DNA from: Streptomyces sp. MNU76 | GTDB lineage: Bacteria > Actinomycetota > Actinomycetes > Streptomycetales > Streptomycetaceae | DNA: 64,000 bases | Direction: 5' to 3' | NCBI RefSeq assembly: GCF_020982545.1 | Contig: NZ_JAJKLK010000009.1 | Span: 248,001 to 312,000 of the forward strand | Shown: piece after piece, positions 1 to 8,258 of the stretch | How the letters are laid out: every line of letters begins with the position of its first letter | Numbering within the stretch: position 1 is the first letter of the stretch | The notes under the pieces: model-generated | What the model was told of the DNA's origin: nothing | Databases searched by the model: none | The model's input: only the letters and a program-made list of their open reading frames with translations | Translations under genes and position numbers: made by a program

Positions 1-936
1 GATTAAAGGGAGTTCACCGCAGTGGTCGAGCCAGGGGCCACGGGCCTGCAAGCGGGGGTGCATCCGGTCCCAGGCGAGGGCTTCGGCCTGGCCGTAGCGG
101 GTGGTGTCGCACGTCGTGGCCTGTTCAGGGGTGTGCCAGGACTCCGGCTTGGAGAAGGTGAGGACGCCGCCGTGCTTGCGGGGCTGTCCGCCGCGTGGGG
201 TGGAGCGGCGTGGGCCGGCGTCCCGGAGCATGACGCGGTCCGAGCGGAGCCGGCCGATCAGCTCGACGGGCAGGTCGGCCAGGACGTAGGCGAGGCGGGT
301 GACGTCGTAGCCGGTGTCCATGACGACGAGGATGTCCGCGTCGCCCGGCCGCCACTGCCCGGCATGCACCAGCCGGGTGACCACCTCCCGCAGCTGGGTG
401 GCGGTCACCGCGGTGGCATCGTCGGCCGGCCCGAGCCGCATCGCGTCCAGCACGGCAGTCCAGGACGTGCGTCCCGTCTCCAGTGCGGCGACGAAGGAGT
501 AGGGCCAGCCGGGGATGAACTGATCCGCACTGCGACCCCGCCCGTAGACGTGGCAGAACAGCAACTCCGGGCTGGTGGGGGCGTCGGGTCGCAGCCAGTT
601 GCTCACGTCCACCGCGAGCACGATCCGCCCGTCGGCGGCTCGCGGCAGCGGCGTGGAGGCCAGCAGCCTGCGCAGGCGGCGCGGTTCCAGCCAGCCGTGG
701 TTGACGGCGTCGTACATTGCTCCGTGCCCGCGCCGGTGCTCGGCCGTGAGCGTCAACTCGACCAGCGAGGTGACCGGGCCGTCCGAGCACAGCACCGCGT
801 CGGTGAGCTCGAAGAGCGCATCCGCCCGGGTGTAGAGGCAGTCGTAGAACTCGACACGAAAGTGGGACAGGACACCCAACGCGGCGTCAGCGGACTGTTC
901 AGCGGCGAGACTCTTCACCAGCGGCCGTTCCTTCAC
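1..936 (-). CDS. DDE transposase (IS701-like/NF041680-type), 3' end outside window
   Basis: This is a transposase that would cut and join insertion-sequence ends. The reading frame is open from a GTG at 936 to the window edge, giving 312 codons without a stop. It resembles the DDE superfamily transposases common in Streptomyces: an N-terminal helical part (ADALFELTDA near residue 40), then VLAVDVSNWLRPDA with the first candidate catalytic Asp near 110, and VVMDTGYDV with the second near 207. The third acidic residue would lie beyond the window. A second GTG at 918 is an alternative start. The family match is from memory of the motif order, and the exact IS name cannot be given. Confidence 0.8.
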   Translation of the reverse strand, partial: MKERPLVKSLAAEQSADAALGVLSHFRVEFYDCLYTRADALFELTDAVLCSDGPVTSLVELTLTAEHRRGHGAMYDAVNHGWLEPRRLRRLLASTPLPRAADGRIVLAVDVSNWLRPDAPTSPELLFCHVYGRGRSADQFIPGWPYSFVAALETGRTSWTAVLDAMRLGPADDATAVTATQLREVVTRLVHAGQWRPGDADILVVMDTGYDVTRLAYVLADLPVELIGRLRSDRVMLRDAGPRRSTPRGGQPRKHGGVLTFSKPESWHTPEQATTCDTTRYGQAEALAWDRMHPRLQARGPWLDHCGELPLI

Positions 937-976
937 GCGACGTTGCTCGACACCTCGAAGCGTGAAGAACGGCCGC
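921..976. repeat. Inverted repeat across the transposase start
   Basis: GCGGCCGTTCCTTCACGC at 921-938 is mirrored by GCGTGAAGAACGGCCGC at 960-976 with one missing base. The arms enclose about 21 nt and cover the start codon of the transposase. It could limit read-through transcription from outside or lie near the IS end. The role is inferred. Confidence 0.6.
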
Positions 977-1313
977 CCTGCTGTCTCGGGAACGAGCCAA
1001 GATCAGCAGGTCAGGTGAACGGCCGAGGTTAAACACCAAGGTAAGAAGCTGTTGCTCTATCGATCTTGGTGGGCGTGAGTTCGAGGTCGTCGACTCGGTC
1101 GGGTGATCTCGTGGCCGACCGGGCATGAAAGCGGGGCCTCCCGCACAGCTCGAGGGTGTCGAATCCAAACGAGCAACAGGACGCCCCTGGTGCTGCAGTC
1201 TTCCGTGCTGGCGTCGATGGCGTGCAACTCGGCGTCTCTGTCGTGTGATTGCCTCGCTCACCAGTTCGGGAACGCTGCGGACCGGCCGTACAGGCGACCG
1301 AAGTATCCGTCCG
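937..1313. other. Non-coding stretch between two IS remnants
   Basis: No convincing gene is seen. The stretch has the look of IS-end and flanking sequence leading into the transposase fragment that starts at 1314. Short open frames on both strands lack family resemblance and ribosome binding sites. Confidence 0.5.
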
Positions 1314-1598
1314 ATGAGCGACGCGGAGTGGGCCGTCGTACGTGACGCGATGCCGGTTCCCGGCTGGCTCGAGGGCCGCGGCGGGCAACCGGAGAGCTAT
1401 TGCCACCGGCAGATGGTCGATGCGGTGCGCTATCTGGTCGCGGGCGGTATCACCTGGCGGGCGATGCCTGCGGACTTCCCCGCGTGGGACCGCGTCTACG
1501 CCTTCTTCCGGCGCTAGCAGGACAAGGGCCTGACCGCCGAGTGCCACGACCGGCTGCGCGACCGGGTCCGCCGGGCCGCGGGCCCGGACCTGGAGCGA
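1314..1598 (+). pseudogene. IS5-family transposase N-terminal fragment with nonsense codon
   Basis: The frame starting MSDAEWAVVRDAMP and continuing through GGITWRAMPADFPAWDRVYAFFRR is the N-terminal DUF4096-like part of Streptomyces IS5-type transposases. A TAG at 1515-1517 interrupts it; beyond the stop, KGLTAECHDRLRDRVRRAAG continues the family sequence to about 1598, after which the similarity ends. The catalytic DDE domain is absent. It is a dead remnant, with both a nonsense mutation and a 3' truncation. Confidence 0.75.
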
Positions 1599-1744
1599 AG
1601 ATCGCTAATCGGGGCCACAGGACTCGTTCCGCGGGGGGTAATGGGCGCATCGGGAAGTCGGCGCACTACCTCTGCGCGCCTGTACGCCTCTTCCTGAAAT
1701 TCCAGAAATCCGCTAATACGGACTTCTGAGCGAGGGGGATGTAA

Positions 1745-2410
1745 GTGACAAACACCAATACGGGGTCCGCTGATGACACCGCGACACCTGGTCCGCAAGG
1801 TGAAGGCGAGGAAGGCAACAGCGGAAGGATCAGGATCCTCATTGCCGTCATCGGCAGCCTGGCCGTCGTGGCCGCAGCGGTAATTCCCGTCCTCCTGAAT
1901 CGTGCTGACGAGCCACCAGGGGAACCGTGCGACCTCGACCGGCTCGGCGACTACTGGGTCCAGCCACCGTCTCAGCGCTACAACCAGGCTCTCTTCGCCG
2001 ATCGAATCCGACCCAGGATCTACTCACAAGTGAGCCCGGACAGCAATCCGGAAGTGAGCGTCAAGGGGCAGCTCAACCTCGATGTGCCTGCCGGCCAGGT
2101 CCTGTATCTGATCAGGCGACCTGACGCCAACACCAAAGACACGTTCGGGAACCCAGGAAATAACCGGTACTACCCCGCCACACCCGTAACACCCACATCC
2201 GCCGGCTGCTGGGAAGACAACAACCGGCCGGTCGGCTACCCGGGCGCCAAGGGGATCGGGCAGATCTACATGCTCGTGCTGGTAGGCCGTGACCAAGCCG
2301 CCGAGTTCCCGGCCGACCGCAAAGCCAAGAACTGGGACGGTTACAGCCAGGACCAGTGGCGAGCGATCAACAGCATCGATGTCATGAGCTTCCACGTCTC
2401 AACGGCCTGA
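1745..2410 (+). CDS. Membrane-anchored protein of unknown function
   Basis: The product has 221 aa with a GTG start preceded by a GAGGGGGA ribosome binding site. It has an acidic 28-residue N-terminus, one transmembrane segment at about 29-51 (ILIAVIGSLAVVAAAVIPVL) and a soluble remainder that probably lies outside the cell. Two cysteines, about 60 and 156, could form a disulfide. I recognise no domain. It sits alone between two transposase remnants, consistent with accessory DNA. The coding call rests on the clean frame, the RBS and a plausible topology. Confidence 0.65.
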   Translation: MTNTNTGSADDTATPGPQGEGEEGNSGRIRILIAVIGSLAVVAAAVIPVLLNRADEPPGEPCDLDRLGDYWVQPPSQRYNQALFADRIRPRIYSQVSPDSNPEVSVKGQLNLDVPAGQVLYLIRRPDANTKDTFGNPGNNRYYPATPVTPTSAGCWEDNNRPVGYPGAKGIGQIYMLVLVGRDQAAEFPADRKAKNWDGYSQDQWRAINSIDVMSFHVSTA

Positions 2411-2514
2411 CGGACTCCATCGAAGATCTTGGATGATCGTCTGACAGAGCACTTCATGCGGCGGGCTGTGCTAAAGGGTGTTGCAGAAGGCTTGGTTCAG
2501 GGCATTTTGCCTGT

Positions 2515-2990
2515 ATGGGTGGGGTGTTGCGGGCTGAGCCGGTGTGGGTGGAGACGTTCACAGGCTTGCGTATGGACCGGTTCGTGAAGCTGGTGAAGGT
2601 GATGCGGGAGCAGGGCGGTGACGGGCCCGGTGGTGGCCCTCCGTGGTGCCTGCCGCTGGCGGACCGGGTCCTGCTGGTGGCCGTCTACTACCGCACCATG
2701 CGGCAACTCGCCCCGCTCTTCGACATGTCCCCGGCAACTGTCTGCCGGGTCATCCACCGGCTGCGGCCGTTGCTCGCGCTGGAGCCTGCCCCGAGGCCGG
2801 TCGCCGAGTCGGACCGGCTGTGGATCGTGGACGGCACGCTGATCCCGGTCCGTGACCGCACCGTGGGCGCCTCGAGCCGCAACTACCGGTTCTCGGCGAA
2901 CATGCAGGTCATCATCGACGCTGGCACCCGCCTGGTCATCGCCTCGGCCCGGCCGGCACCGGGCAACAAGGCCGACGCCCACGCTCTCAG
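2515..2990 (+). pseudogene. Truncated IS5-type transposase (DDE_Tnp_4)
   Basis: The frame contains the HTH-like part RQLAPLFDMSPATVCRVIHR, then LWIVDGTLIPVRDR with the first catalytic Asp, and NMQVIIDAGTRLVIASARP. The family sequence stops just after GNKADAHA at about 2990. The usual continuation, with the second Asp and the Glu, is missing, although the frame stays open to 3351 with unrelated residues. GGGTGTTGCAGAAGGC, just upstream near 2476, may be the terminal repeat of the element. The right end was lost, probably by deletion next to the NUDIX gene. Confidence 0.75.
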
Positions 2991-3090
2991 CTGTCCGTTT
3001 CGGCTCACGGAGACAGCACCTCAGCCGTTGTCCGCCACGGCTCGCGCCTGTCAACGCTCGGCGGACCCAGCAGCGTCACGGTGCTCCAAG

Positions 3091-3561
3091 TCAGCCGAGG
3101 TAGGGACGTTCACGGAGCTCCAGAAAATGACCGATCCGGAGCCGCTGCGTGTGGTGCATTGGCAGCCGATCAATCTCCCTTGGGTGGACGAACCGGAGCT
3201 CCGTGGACTCGTCCGAGATCACGAGTCGACCGCCGACCACGCGGGCGGTGAAGCAGACATTGAACTGTCGGCGCACCTCACCGTCCGTGTAAGCGATGAC
3301 GTGGCGCGGGTCGGTGTATGTCCCGACGAGCCCGGTGATCTCCACGTCTAGGCCCGTTTCCTCCTTCACCTCACGGACGGCGGTTCCCGGTAGAGAGTCG
3401 GTCATCTCCATGCCGCCGCCAGGCAGAGCCCAGAGATCGTTGTCTCGCCGACGCTGCAGGAGGATGCGTCCTTCATCGTCGGTGACCACCGCGGACGCCG
3501 CGACAACCAAACTGTTGGGCTTGGGGGCGTCTGGGTCGTCGTAGTACTCGGTCCGTGCCAT
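3091..3561 (-). CDS. NUDIX hydrolase
   Basis: The 156-aa product would hydrolyse a nucleoside-diphosphate-linked substrate in the cytoplasm; the substrate is not predictable. A Nudix box is clear at about residues 48-70: G-x5-D-x7-REVKEETGL, with Asp where the consensus has the first Glu, while the catalytic REVKEE core is intact. The start is the ATG at 3561, preceded by AAGGGTGAG. A longer in-frame extension upstream overlaps the previous gene and lacks an RBS. It begins 2 nt after the stop of the XRE regulator gene, so the two are almost certainly co-transcribed. Confidence 0.88.
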   Translation of the reverse strand: MARTEYYDDPDAPKPNSLVVAASAVVTDDEGRILLQRRRDNDLWALPGGGMEMTDSLPGTAVREVKEETGLDVEITGLVGTYTDPRHVIAYTDGEVRRQFNVCFTARVVGGRLVISDESTELRFVHPREIDRLPMHHTQRLRIGHFLELRERPYLG

Positions 3562-3563
3562 GC

Positions 3564-4307
3564 TCACCCTTCTCGTACTGGCGTGGCGGTCGCCCACACC
3601 GCGTCGAAGCTGTCGGCGTAGGTGTCGAACATGCCGCCTGCCCTACTTCGACGCAGGTGCCAGACAGGGGCCCCGAAGGCGTTCACGCCCCAGACATGAG
3701 CGTTGACCAGGGCCTGATCGTCGGCCCGGTAGATCGAGTTGTAGAGCGTTGTGGCATGGGTTCGCACCTCGATGCCAGGTACCCCGACGAGGGGGCGATA
3801 GTGCATCAGTGCGAGGCGGCAGCGGGACTGAATCCCGTGTCCGAACTTCTCTTCCTCGCCACGCTCTTGGACGTTGGAGCTGTCCGCGTCGCCAAGTGCG
3901 ATGCGGACTGCGCACCCCTCGTCCGCTCGCTCCTTCAAGAGCTCGTTGAGTCTCGGATACGCCTCATGCAGGAAGACGGCGGCGTACACCAACACGTCAA
4001 TCCGCTCTCGGGCCTGGGTCAGCATGTCCACGAAGGCGGACACAGGGACGTCCGCCCGCTGGTCGTAGAGAGCCACAAGTTCCGGGCTGACAGCGCGGGC
4101 CGGGCGTGCCTGCCTGAGCGCTGGCCATAGAGCGTGCACGTCTTCTCCTAGCGTTTCTGCTGCCACCATGGCCGTGGCTCGACGCGGCGTCCGCCCCAGA
4201 TTGACCCAACGTTCGACGGACTTGGGATCGACTTCGACCTTGTCCGCGAGGGCGTTGTACGTCCAGCCGCCGGCCGCCATGGCAGCACGTAATCTCTCGT
4301 TCGGCAT
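3564..4307 (-). CDS. XRE-type helix-turn-helix regulator with C-terminal effector-like domain
   Basis: The 247-aa product has an N-terminal HTH (WTYNALADKVEVDPKSVERWV, about residues 14-34) typical of a Streptomyces family of one-HTH regulators. The longer C-terminal region (about 90-245) resembles a DUF5919-like domain; its ligand is unknown. The start at 4307 (MPNERLRA) is chosen over an ATG 18 nt upstream because GGGAGAG lies at proper spacing before it. XRE regulators of this type are often coupled to NUDIX genes, and here the NUDIX gene follows after 2 nt. A divergent small operon starts at 4427, so the intergenic region probably holds its operator. Confidence 0.82.
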   Translation of the reverse strand: MPNERLRAAMAAGGWTYNALADKVEVDPKSVERWVNLGRTPRRATAMVAAETLGEDVHALWPALRQARPARAVSPELVALYDQRADVPVSAFVDMLTQARERIDVLVYAAVFLHEAYPRLNELLKERADEGCAVRIALGDADSSNVQERGEEEKFGHGIQSRCRLALMHYRPLVGVPGIEVRTHATTLYNSIYRADDQALVNAHVWGVNAFGAPVWHLRRSRAGGMFDTYADSFDAVWATATPVREG

Positions 4308-4426
4308 CTCAATCTCTCCCAACATCCGGGGACGGCACTAGGGACGTTCTACCCCACGCGGGACGTCCCAAAGTGGGGTTTGTCGGTGGTTCCTACGTCC
4401 TGACGGGCGGCGGGAAGCTCGTCGGC

Positions 4427-4657
4427 ATGGCGAGCAATCAGCAGACCAGGCCAGGCATCGGTGAACTGGCGAAGGACAGTGCCAACGGACGCATCGGCGT
4501 CGTCATGGGTCAGATCGGCGGTCGTGTGCAGATACGGCCGGTCTGTGGCGGCCGGGAGTGGGATGCAATGCCGGGCAACGTCGTGGCGCTCAGCGCTCGG
4601 GAAGAACTGAGCGCACGTCTGGCCATGAAGAACGGCAACAGTCGGGCTGGGATGTGA
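4427..4657 (+). CDS. Small hypothetical protein (76 aa)
   Basis: The ATG at 4427 has GGGAAG about 9 nt upstream. The product begins MASNQQTRPGIGELAKDS and has no membrane segment or known motif. An in-frame ATG at 4373 has no RBS. It is divergent from the XRE gene, and its stop overlaps the start of the next tiny gene (TGATG), which suggests translational coupling. I infer a real gene from RBS, spacing and coupling; the function is unknown. Confidence 0.6.
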   Translation: MASNQQTRPGIGELAKDSANGRIGVVMGQIGGRVQIRPVCGGREWDAMPGNVVALSAREELSARLAMKNGNSRAGM

Positions 4658-4755
4658 TGCGCGCCGTCGGTCGGTACGCCGGGGTCCTGTTCATCATCTG
4701 CATTAGCGGTTCGTGCGGCTTGGTGATCGGTGTGGCCCTCGGCCTCGGCCAGTAG
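4657..4755 (+). CDS. Tiny membrane peptide (32 aa), coupled to upstream gene
   Basis: The ATG at 4657 shares its A with the TGA stop of the preceding gene. The peptide MRAVGRYAGVLFIICISG... is almost entirely one hydrophobic segment of about 22 residues, so it would sit in the membrane. No family is recognised. The size is below usual gene-calling limits; support comes from the start-stop overlap and the hydrophobicity. Confidence 0.45.
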   Translation: MRAVGRYAGVLFIICISGSCGLVIGVALGLGQ

Positions 4756-4903
4756 ACCGGCCGCCCCGAACGGGTGCCGTTACGGCTCCCCCGTCCCCGT
4801 TCGGGGCCGGCCTCCAAGCCCGCTCGCGATCGTCTTCGAGCCGTGCTCGGCGATCAGGGCGGCAGGTAAGTGCCCTGCACCACCTCACACCAGGAGAATG
4901 CAG

Positions 4904-5347
4904 ATGACGGCAACAGCGAACGATCAGAGGACCGGCCGCGCGGTGGCGGGTGAGGAACTGTTCCAGAGCCTCGCCCACTTCGTGATCACCCACAACGACC
5001 AGTCGCCCGAGCATGCCGAGCGGATCGCGGACCAAGCGCTCGCGTTCGTGGTCACGGCGGCCACCGCGACGGTCCCCATGGTCCCGTCGGATGACGTGGA
5101 CCTCGGCCTCCACGCGCTCATCCTGCACACGAAGGAGTACGCCGGGCTGTGCGAGCAGTACGCGGGGCGCTTCCTCCACCACAACCCGAAGCCGGGCGGG
5201 GGAGCGCGTGACCCTGAGCGGGTCGCTGCCTCGGCTCACGCCATGAAGGCGGCCGGGTTCATGGTCTTCGACGACCTGTGGACCGTGGACGGCACGAACC
5301 TCGCGCAGTGCGACTCGGACTGCGGCCGACCCTACGGTCAGGACTAA
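4904..5347 (+). CDS. Glycine-rich-domain-containing-like protein (DUF1399-like)
   Basis: The 147-aa soluble product carries, at about residues 62-94, VDLGLHALILHTKEYAGLC and GRFLHHNP, a pattern resembling the DUF1399/GRDP family (D-x2-W/LH, HT-x-Y, HH-x-P). The C-terminus has a short Cys motif, CDSDC, that may bind metal or be redox active. The start at 4904 is preferred over the ATG at 4898 because AGGAG lies 7 nt before 4904 but only 1 nt before 4898. It is followed by a strong hairpin and then a kinase-like gene. The family assignment is moderate, and no reaction is known for these bacterial members. Confidence 0.65.
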   Translation: MTATANDQRTGRAVAGEELFQSLAHFVITHNDQSPEHAERIADQALAFVVTAATATVPMVPSDDVDLGLHALILHTKEYAGLCEQYAGRFLHHNPKPGGGARDPERVAASAHAMKAAGFMVFDDLWTVDGTNLAQCDSDCGRPYGQD

Positions 5348-5363
5348 CCCCACCCAACAGCGA

Positions 5364-5394
5364 CGCGACCGGCCACGACTCGTGGCCGGTCGCG
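5364..5394. terminator. Perfect palindromic hairpin between GRDP-like and kinase-like genes
   Basis: CGCGACCGGCCACGA at 5364-5378 is perfectly complementary to 5380-5394. There is no T-tract, as is common in Streptomyces. It can attenuate transcription between the two genes or act in both directions. Confidence 0.65.
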
Positions 5395-5417
5395 TGCGCC
5401 CGGAAGGAGAAGAGACG

Positions 5418-6254
5418 TTGTCCGGCCCAACCCCTGAACTGCCGATCGTGGTGCTCGACGCGCTCATGCCCACGGCTCACCACCTGGTCGTCAACCGCCG
5501 GGGCTCCACGGTCTGGGAGGTGGAGAGCCCACGGGGTCACTACGCCGTGAAGCTCGGCCACCCCATCGAGGCCACGCCTGACTGGGCCGCCCAGCCCTGG
5601 ACCGCGCTCGCGCCGGCGCGCGAGGGTGCCGTACTGCATCGTCTCGGCCTCGACGAGATCGCCTACGGCGAGTGGGAGCGCGGTACCTGGAACTTCCAGC
5701 CGTGGCACGAAGGCCCGGACCTGTACCGGCTGTGGGAACCCTGCCGTCGACCGGACTCACCCATCGCGCCCCACACGGATGTTGCCCTGGGGTGTGTCGA
5801 GGCACTGGTCGAACTGCACGCGAAGGGCTGGGCGCACGGTGATGTGCAACCCGCCCACTTCATCATCGGGCCCGAACGGACGCACCTGATCGACCTCGCC
5901 CTCGCCCGTGGCGGAAGCGTGCCCGAGGGGTACGACTTCCCGTTCCGCGGCTGTCTCGTCCACTACGAAGCACCCGAGATCTCCCGCAGTGTGCTCGCCA
6001 CCGGCGAAGCCGAGCCGACACCGGAAGCCGATATCTACGCCCTCGGCGCGTCTCTGCTCATCTCCGCCACCGGCTGGCGGGCGGTCGAGTACCCGGACGA
6101 CGCTCCTCGACCCGTACAGAGACAAGCCGTGGCGAACGGTCGGCGTCGCCCCGTGAAGGCGCCCGGTGAGCTGGGCGAACTGATCGACGCCATGCTCAGC
6201 CACGCCCCCGAAGACCGGCCGACGATCTACGAGGTGGGCAAAGCCCTGAGCTGA
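5418..6254 (+). CDS. Protein-kinase-like phosphotransferase
   Basis: The 278-aa product has a protein-kinase fold signature. HYAVKLG near residue 40 carries the candidate ATP-binding Lys. WAHGDVQPAHFII near 140 is the catalytic loop with HGD. LIDLALA near 158 stands where DFG normally lies, so the metal-binding Asp is kept but Gly is lost. EADIYALGASLLI near 205 matches the kinase C-lobe. It may phosphorylate a small molecule or protein, or be a pseudokinase. The TTG start at 5418 is chosen because AAGGAG is 8 nt upstream; the upstream ATG at 5382 lies inside the hairpin and lacks an RBS. The substrate is unknown. Confidence 0.75.
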   Translation: MSGPTPELPIVVLDALMPTAHHLVVNRRGSTVWEVESPRGHYAVKLGHPIEATPDWAAQPWTALAPAREGAVLHRLGLDEIAYGEWERGTWNFQPWHEGPDLYRLWEPCRRPDSPIAPHTDVALGCVEALVELHAKGWAHGDVQPAHFIIGPERTHLIDLALARGGSVPEGYDFPFRGCLVHYEAPEISRSVLATGEAEPTPEADIYALGASLLISATGWRAVEYPDDAPRPVQRQAVANGRRRPVKAPGELGELIDAMLSHAPEDRPTIYEVGKALS

Positions 6255-6306
6255 CCCGAAGCCCGTGCGCCGCGCGTTGCTCGTGCGGTGGCGGCCGACA
6301 ACAACA

Positions 6307-6352
6307 GACCGGACCACCCCTCAGCCTGGACAGCATTCCGGGTGGTCCGGTC
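6307..6352. terminator. Strong hairpin terminator after kinase-like gene
   Basis: GACCGGACCACCC at 6307-6319 pairs perfectly with 6340-6352 across a 20-nt loop, 53 nt after the stop. It is a good candidate terminator for the 4427-6254 gene group. Confidence 0.75.
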
Positions 6353-6371
6353 GTGGAAGCCCTGATCAGGA

Positions 6372-6394
6372 CCCCGGTGCCGATGGTACCGGGG
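6372..6394. terminator. Second hairpin in tandem
   Basis: CCCCGGTGCC at 6372-6381 pairs with GGTACCGGGG (one G-U) over a 3-nt loop. It lies directly after the previous hairpin and may terminate transcription in either direction. Confidence 0.6.
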
Positions 6395-6942
6395 TGGTCG
6401 CCATGCCCGAATGCGGGTGCGGCCACAACCTCGGCTTCTTCTTGTCGAGTTGGAGAGGGTCACTGGTGAAGTCCCGTCGAGGAACGCAGTTCTGGCCTCA
6501 GCCACCGAAAGTCAGCTACGGCGGCGGGTGCGCCGAACGAGCACCCGTCACGTGTGCCTCCAGCAACCCCGTACGGGCCTCAGCCACGCTGCCCGAATGC
6601 GTCACGGCCCGCACCCCCTCCGGCCTGGGCGTTGTGTACGTCGGGACGGTGCTCAGGTCGGCTTCGGAGCTCTCGGAGCGAAACGGCGGCCAATGGCACG
6701 GTGCGGTCGTCACCAGCGCGCTTGGGTCTGGTCCTGGCGCTCGGACTGGTCGGGTTGCTTCCTGTTCTGGCTGCCCACCCTGGCGGTGTTGCGCGCTGAG
6801 TGGGCGGGGCCGCCGCAGCGGTGGCGGAGACATGGAGCGGCGGCGGCCCGTGGCCGCCAGCGCGCCGCACGCCGTAGGCGGGCCGCCTTGTCGCTGTCCG
6901 AAGAATCGCGCTTGTGCTCGTCACGCATCCATCCGACACGGT
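6395..6942. other. Gene-poor stretch with possible decayed membrane gene
   Basis: No intact gene is seen. On the plus strand near 6715-6780 a hydrophobic run (LVLALGLVGLLPVL) is followed in another frame by RAEWAGPPQRWRR and an Arg-rich tail to about 6945. This pattern would fit a small membrane protein of an integrative element broken by a frameshift. The support is weak. Confidence 0.3.
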
Positions 6943-7737
6943 CTAGCCAAGGGCAACCCGTCGCCATCCGGCAGCGAAAGCCCACTTGCTGTCCGGGTGG
7001 TACGAACGCGGGCCGCGCACCTTGGTCTTGTACTGCGGCTCCTCGGTCACCTTCCAGTCACCGTTCTCCCACTTGACGATCAGGTAGGTGGTCTCACCCT
7101 TCAGCGACTTGTTGTCGGCACTCTCTTCGCCACTGGGGACGAGGCGGTCGTAGAACATCCAAACGGCGATGACTTCGCCGCTGTCGTCAAGGCTGCGGGA
7201 GAGGAGCGCCTTCACGACGGTTTTCCCATCCTTCGGCACTGCGATCAGAAACGGCTCTCCGACCGTTCCGCTGACACCTCTGTCGATGGTTTCGGGGGAG
7301 TCCTCGGAAGTGACCGCGGTCCACTGTTCGCGAGCGATCACCTCGTCTGTCAGGTCGAAGTCCTGCCAGTAGGAGACCGCAGCGGATTCCGCGCCAAGCG
7401 AGGAGTGCTCGAACCCGGTCCCGATGCCCTTGGCGCTCGACTTTGGCTTGAACAATGAGACAGGGCGGGCAGTGGCTGGCGTGTACTCCTGCCCCCGGCC
7501 CGGTGGTGCAGAGCTCTTGTCACCATCCGAACTCGGGGACGGCTTCGCGTCCGTCTGCGGTTGGGTGTTCCCGCCGATGATCGACGTGAAGGCGAGAATG
7601 CCACCAACAGCGAGTGCGGCCCCGGCCACAACTCCGATCGCCAGGAGCCGTAACCGGTGCTTGCGTGCTCTGCTGTCGTTGGAGCCTGGATCAGGCCCTG
7701 TGATGGGACCGTGGTCAGTGGCCGCTTCGTGGCGCAT
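6943..7737 (-). CDS. Single-span membrane protein, extracytoplasmic domain, unknown
   Basis: The 264-aa product has a 28-residue cytoplasmic N-terminus, one membrane segment at about 29-53, a Ser/Pro-rich linker (70-95) and a folded C-terminal domain with alternating beta patterns (VWMFYDRL; YLIVKWENGDWKV) reminiscent of NTF2-like folds. The ATG at 7737 is chosen because GGAGAG precedes it at proper spacing; 12 extra upstream codons lack an RBS. Such proteins occur in Streptomyces mobile elements, and this one lies beside a degraded tRNA. The function is unknown. Confidence 0.65.
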   Translation of the reverse strand: MRHEAATDHGPITGPDPGSNDSRARKHRLRLLAIGVVAGAALAVGGILAFTSIIGGNTQPQTDAKPSPSSDGDKSSAPPGRGQEYTPATARPVSLFKPKSSAKGIGTGFEHSSLGAESAAVSYWQDFDLTDEVIAREQWTAVTSEDSPETIDRGVSGTVGEPFLIAVPKDGKTVVKALLSRSLDDSGEVIAVWMFYDRLVPSGEESADNKSLKGETTYLIVKWENGDWKVTEEPQYKTKVRGPRSYHPDSKWAFAAGWRRVALG

Positions 7738-7983
7738 CGTCTCTCCGCATCTCAAAATCGCCGAGGGCTGCAAGGCACACCAACCCTAGGCAGGGTCTGC
7801 CACATGTCGCGTCCACATCACGGGGGTGGCCGGATGAAAAGGCGGGTTAGCTCAGACCACCGGATGAGCCTGGTCAGCCGGCATGCCACTGGTCTCGCCA
7901 AGGCGCCCCACTTGGTCCACGCCTGGTCCACACGCACTGATCCACACCGCGACAGCGCCGGATCAAGGTGAGACAGCCGCACG

Positions 7984-8020
7984 CAGAAGGGGTGCCCCTC
8001 AATGAGAGGCACCCCTTCTG
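7984..8020. terminator. Bidirectional-type hairpin terminator
   Basis: CAGAAGGGGTGCC at 7984-7996 pairs perfectly with 8008-8020, and the 11-nt loop can add further pairs. It lies about 25 nt beyond the 3' end of the tRNA-Ser-like gene on the minus strand and could terminate that transcript. Confidence 0.75.
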
Positions 8021-8043
8021 ACCAGCATGTCTATGACGTGCGG

Positions 8044-8129
8044 AGTGGGCGGGATCCGGGCTCACGGGGACGCTTTCACGTCCTCACGTTTTTCAAGACC
8101 GTTCCCTTAGGCCGCTCGGGCAACCCACC
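8044..8129 (-). pseudogene. Degenerate tRNA-Ser(UGA)-like gene
   Basis: Read on the minus strand from 8129, the first 40 nt (GGTGGGTTGCCCGAGCGGCC and onward through the anticodon loop CTTGAAA) are a canonical tRNA-Ser 5' half with anticodon TGA at 8095-8093. The 3' half keeps a 5-bp variable arm (GGACG/CGTCC), but the anticodon stem has one mismatch, the T-loop TTC has become CCC, the T-stem has a mismatch, and the 3' end reads CACTCCGCA instead of an acceptor ending in GCCA. The break between good and bad sequence lies at the anticodon, where many actinobacterial integrases recombine. It may be a pseudo-tRNA or a diverged functional copy. Confidence 0.7.
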
Positions 8130-8258
8130 TACGCCCCGGCCCACCTGGGGCGGAGCGGGTACAGCGTACCGGCTGCGTTCATGATCACGAGAAGGCGGCC
8201 CACAACGGGCATATGGCGAAGGGCGACCGGCTACGACGGTGAGCGAGGGAGGGGCCCC

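Noticed and set aside
6411..7076. 221-codon plus-strand frame in the gap before the membrane protein.
   Set aside because: No RBS, no coherent family, and it runs antisense into the 3' end of the 6943-7737 gene; only a short part hints at a decayed membrane protein.
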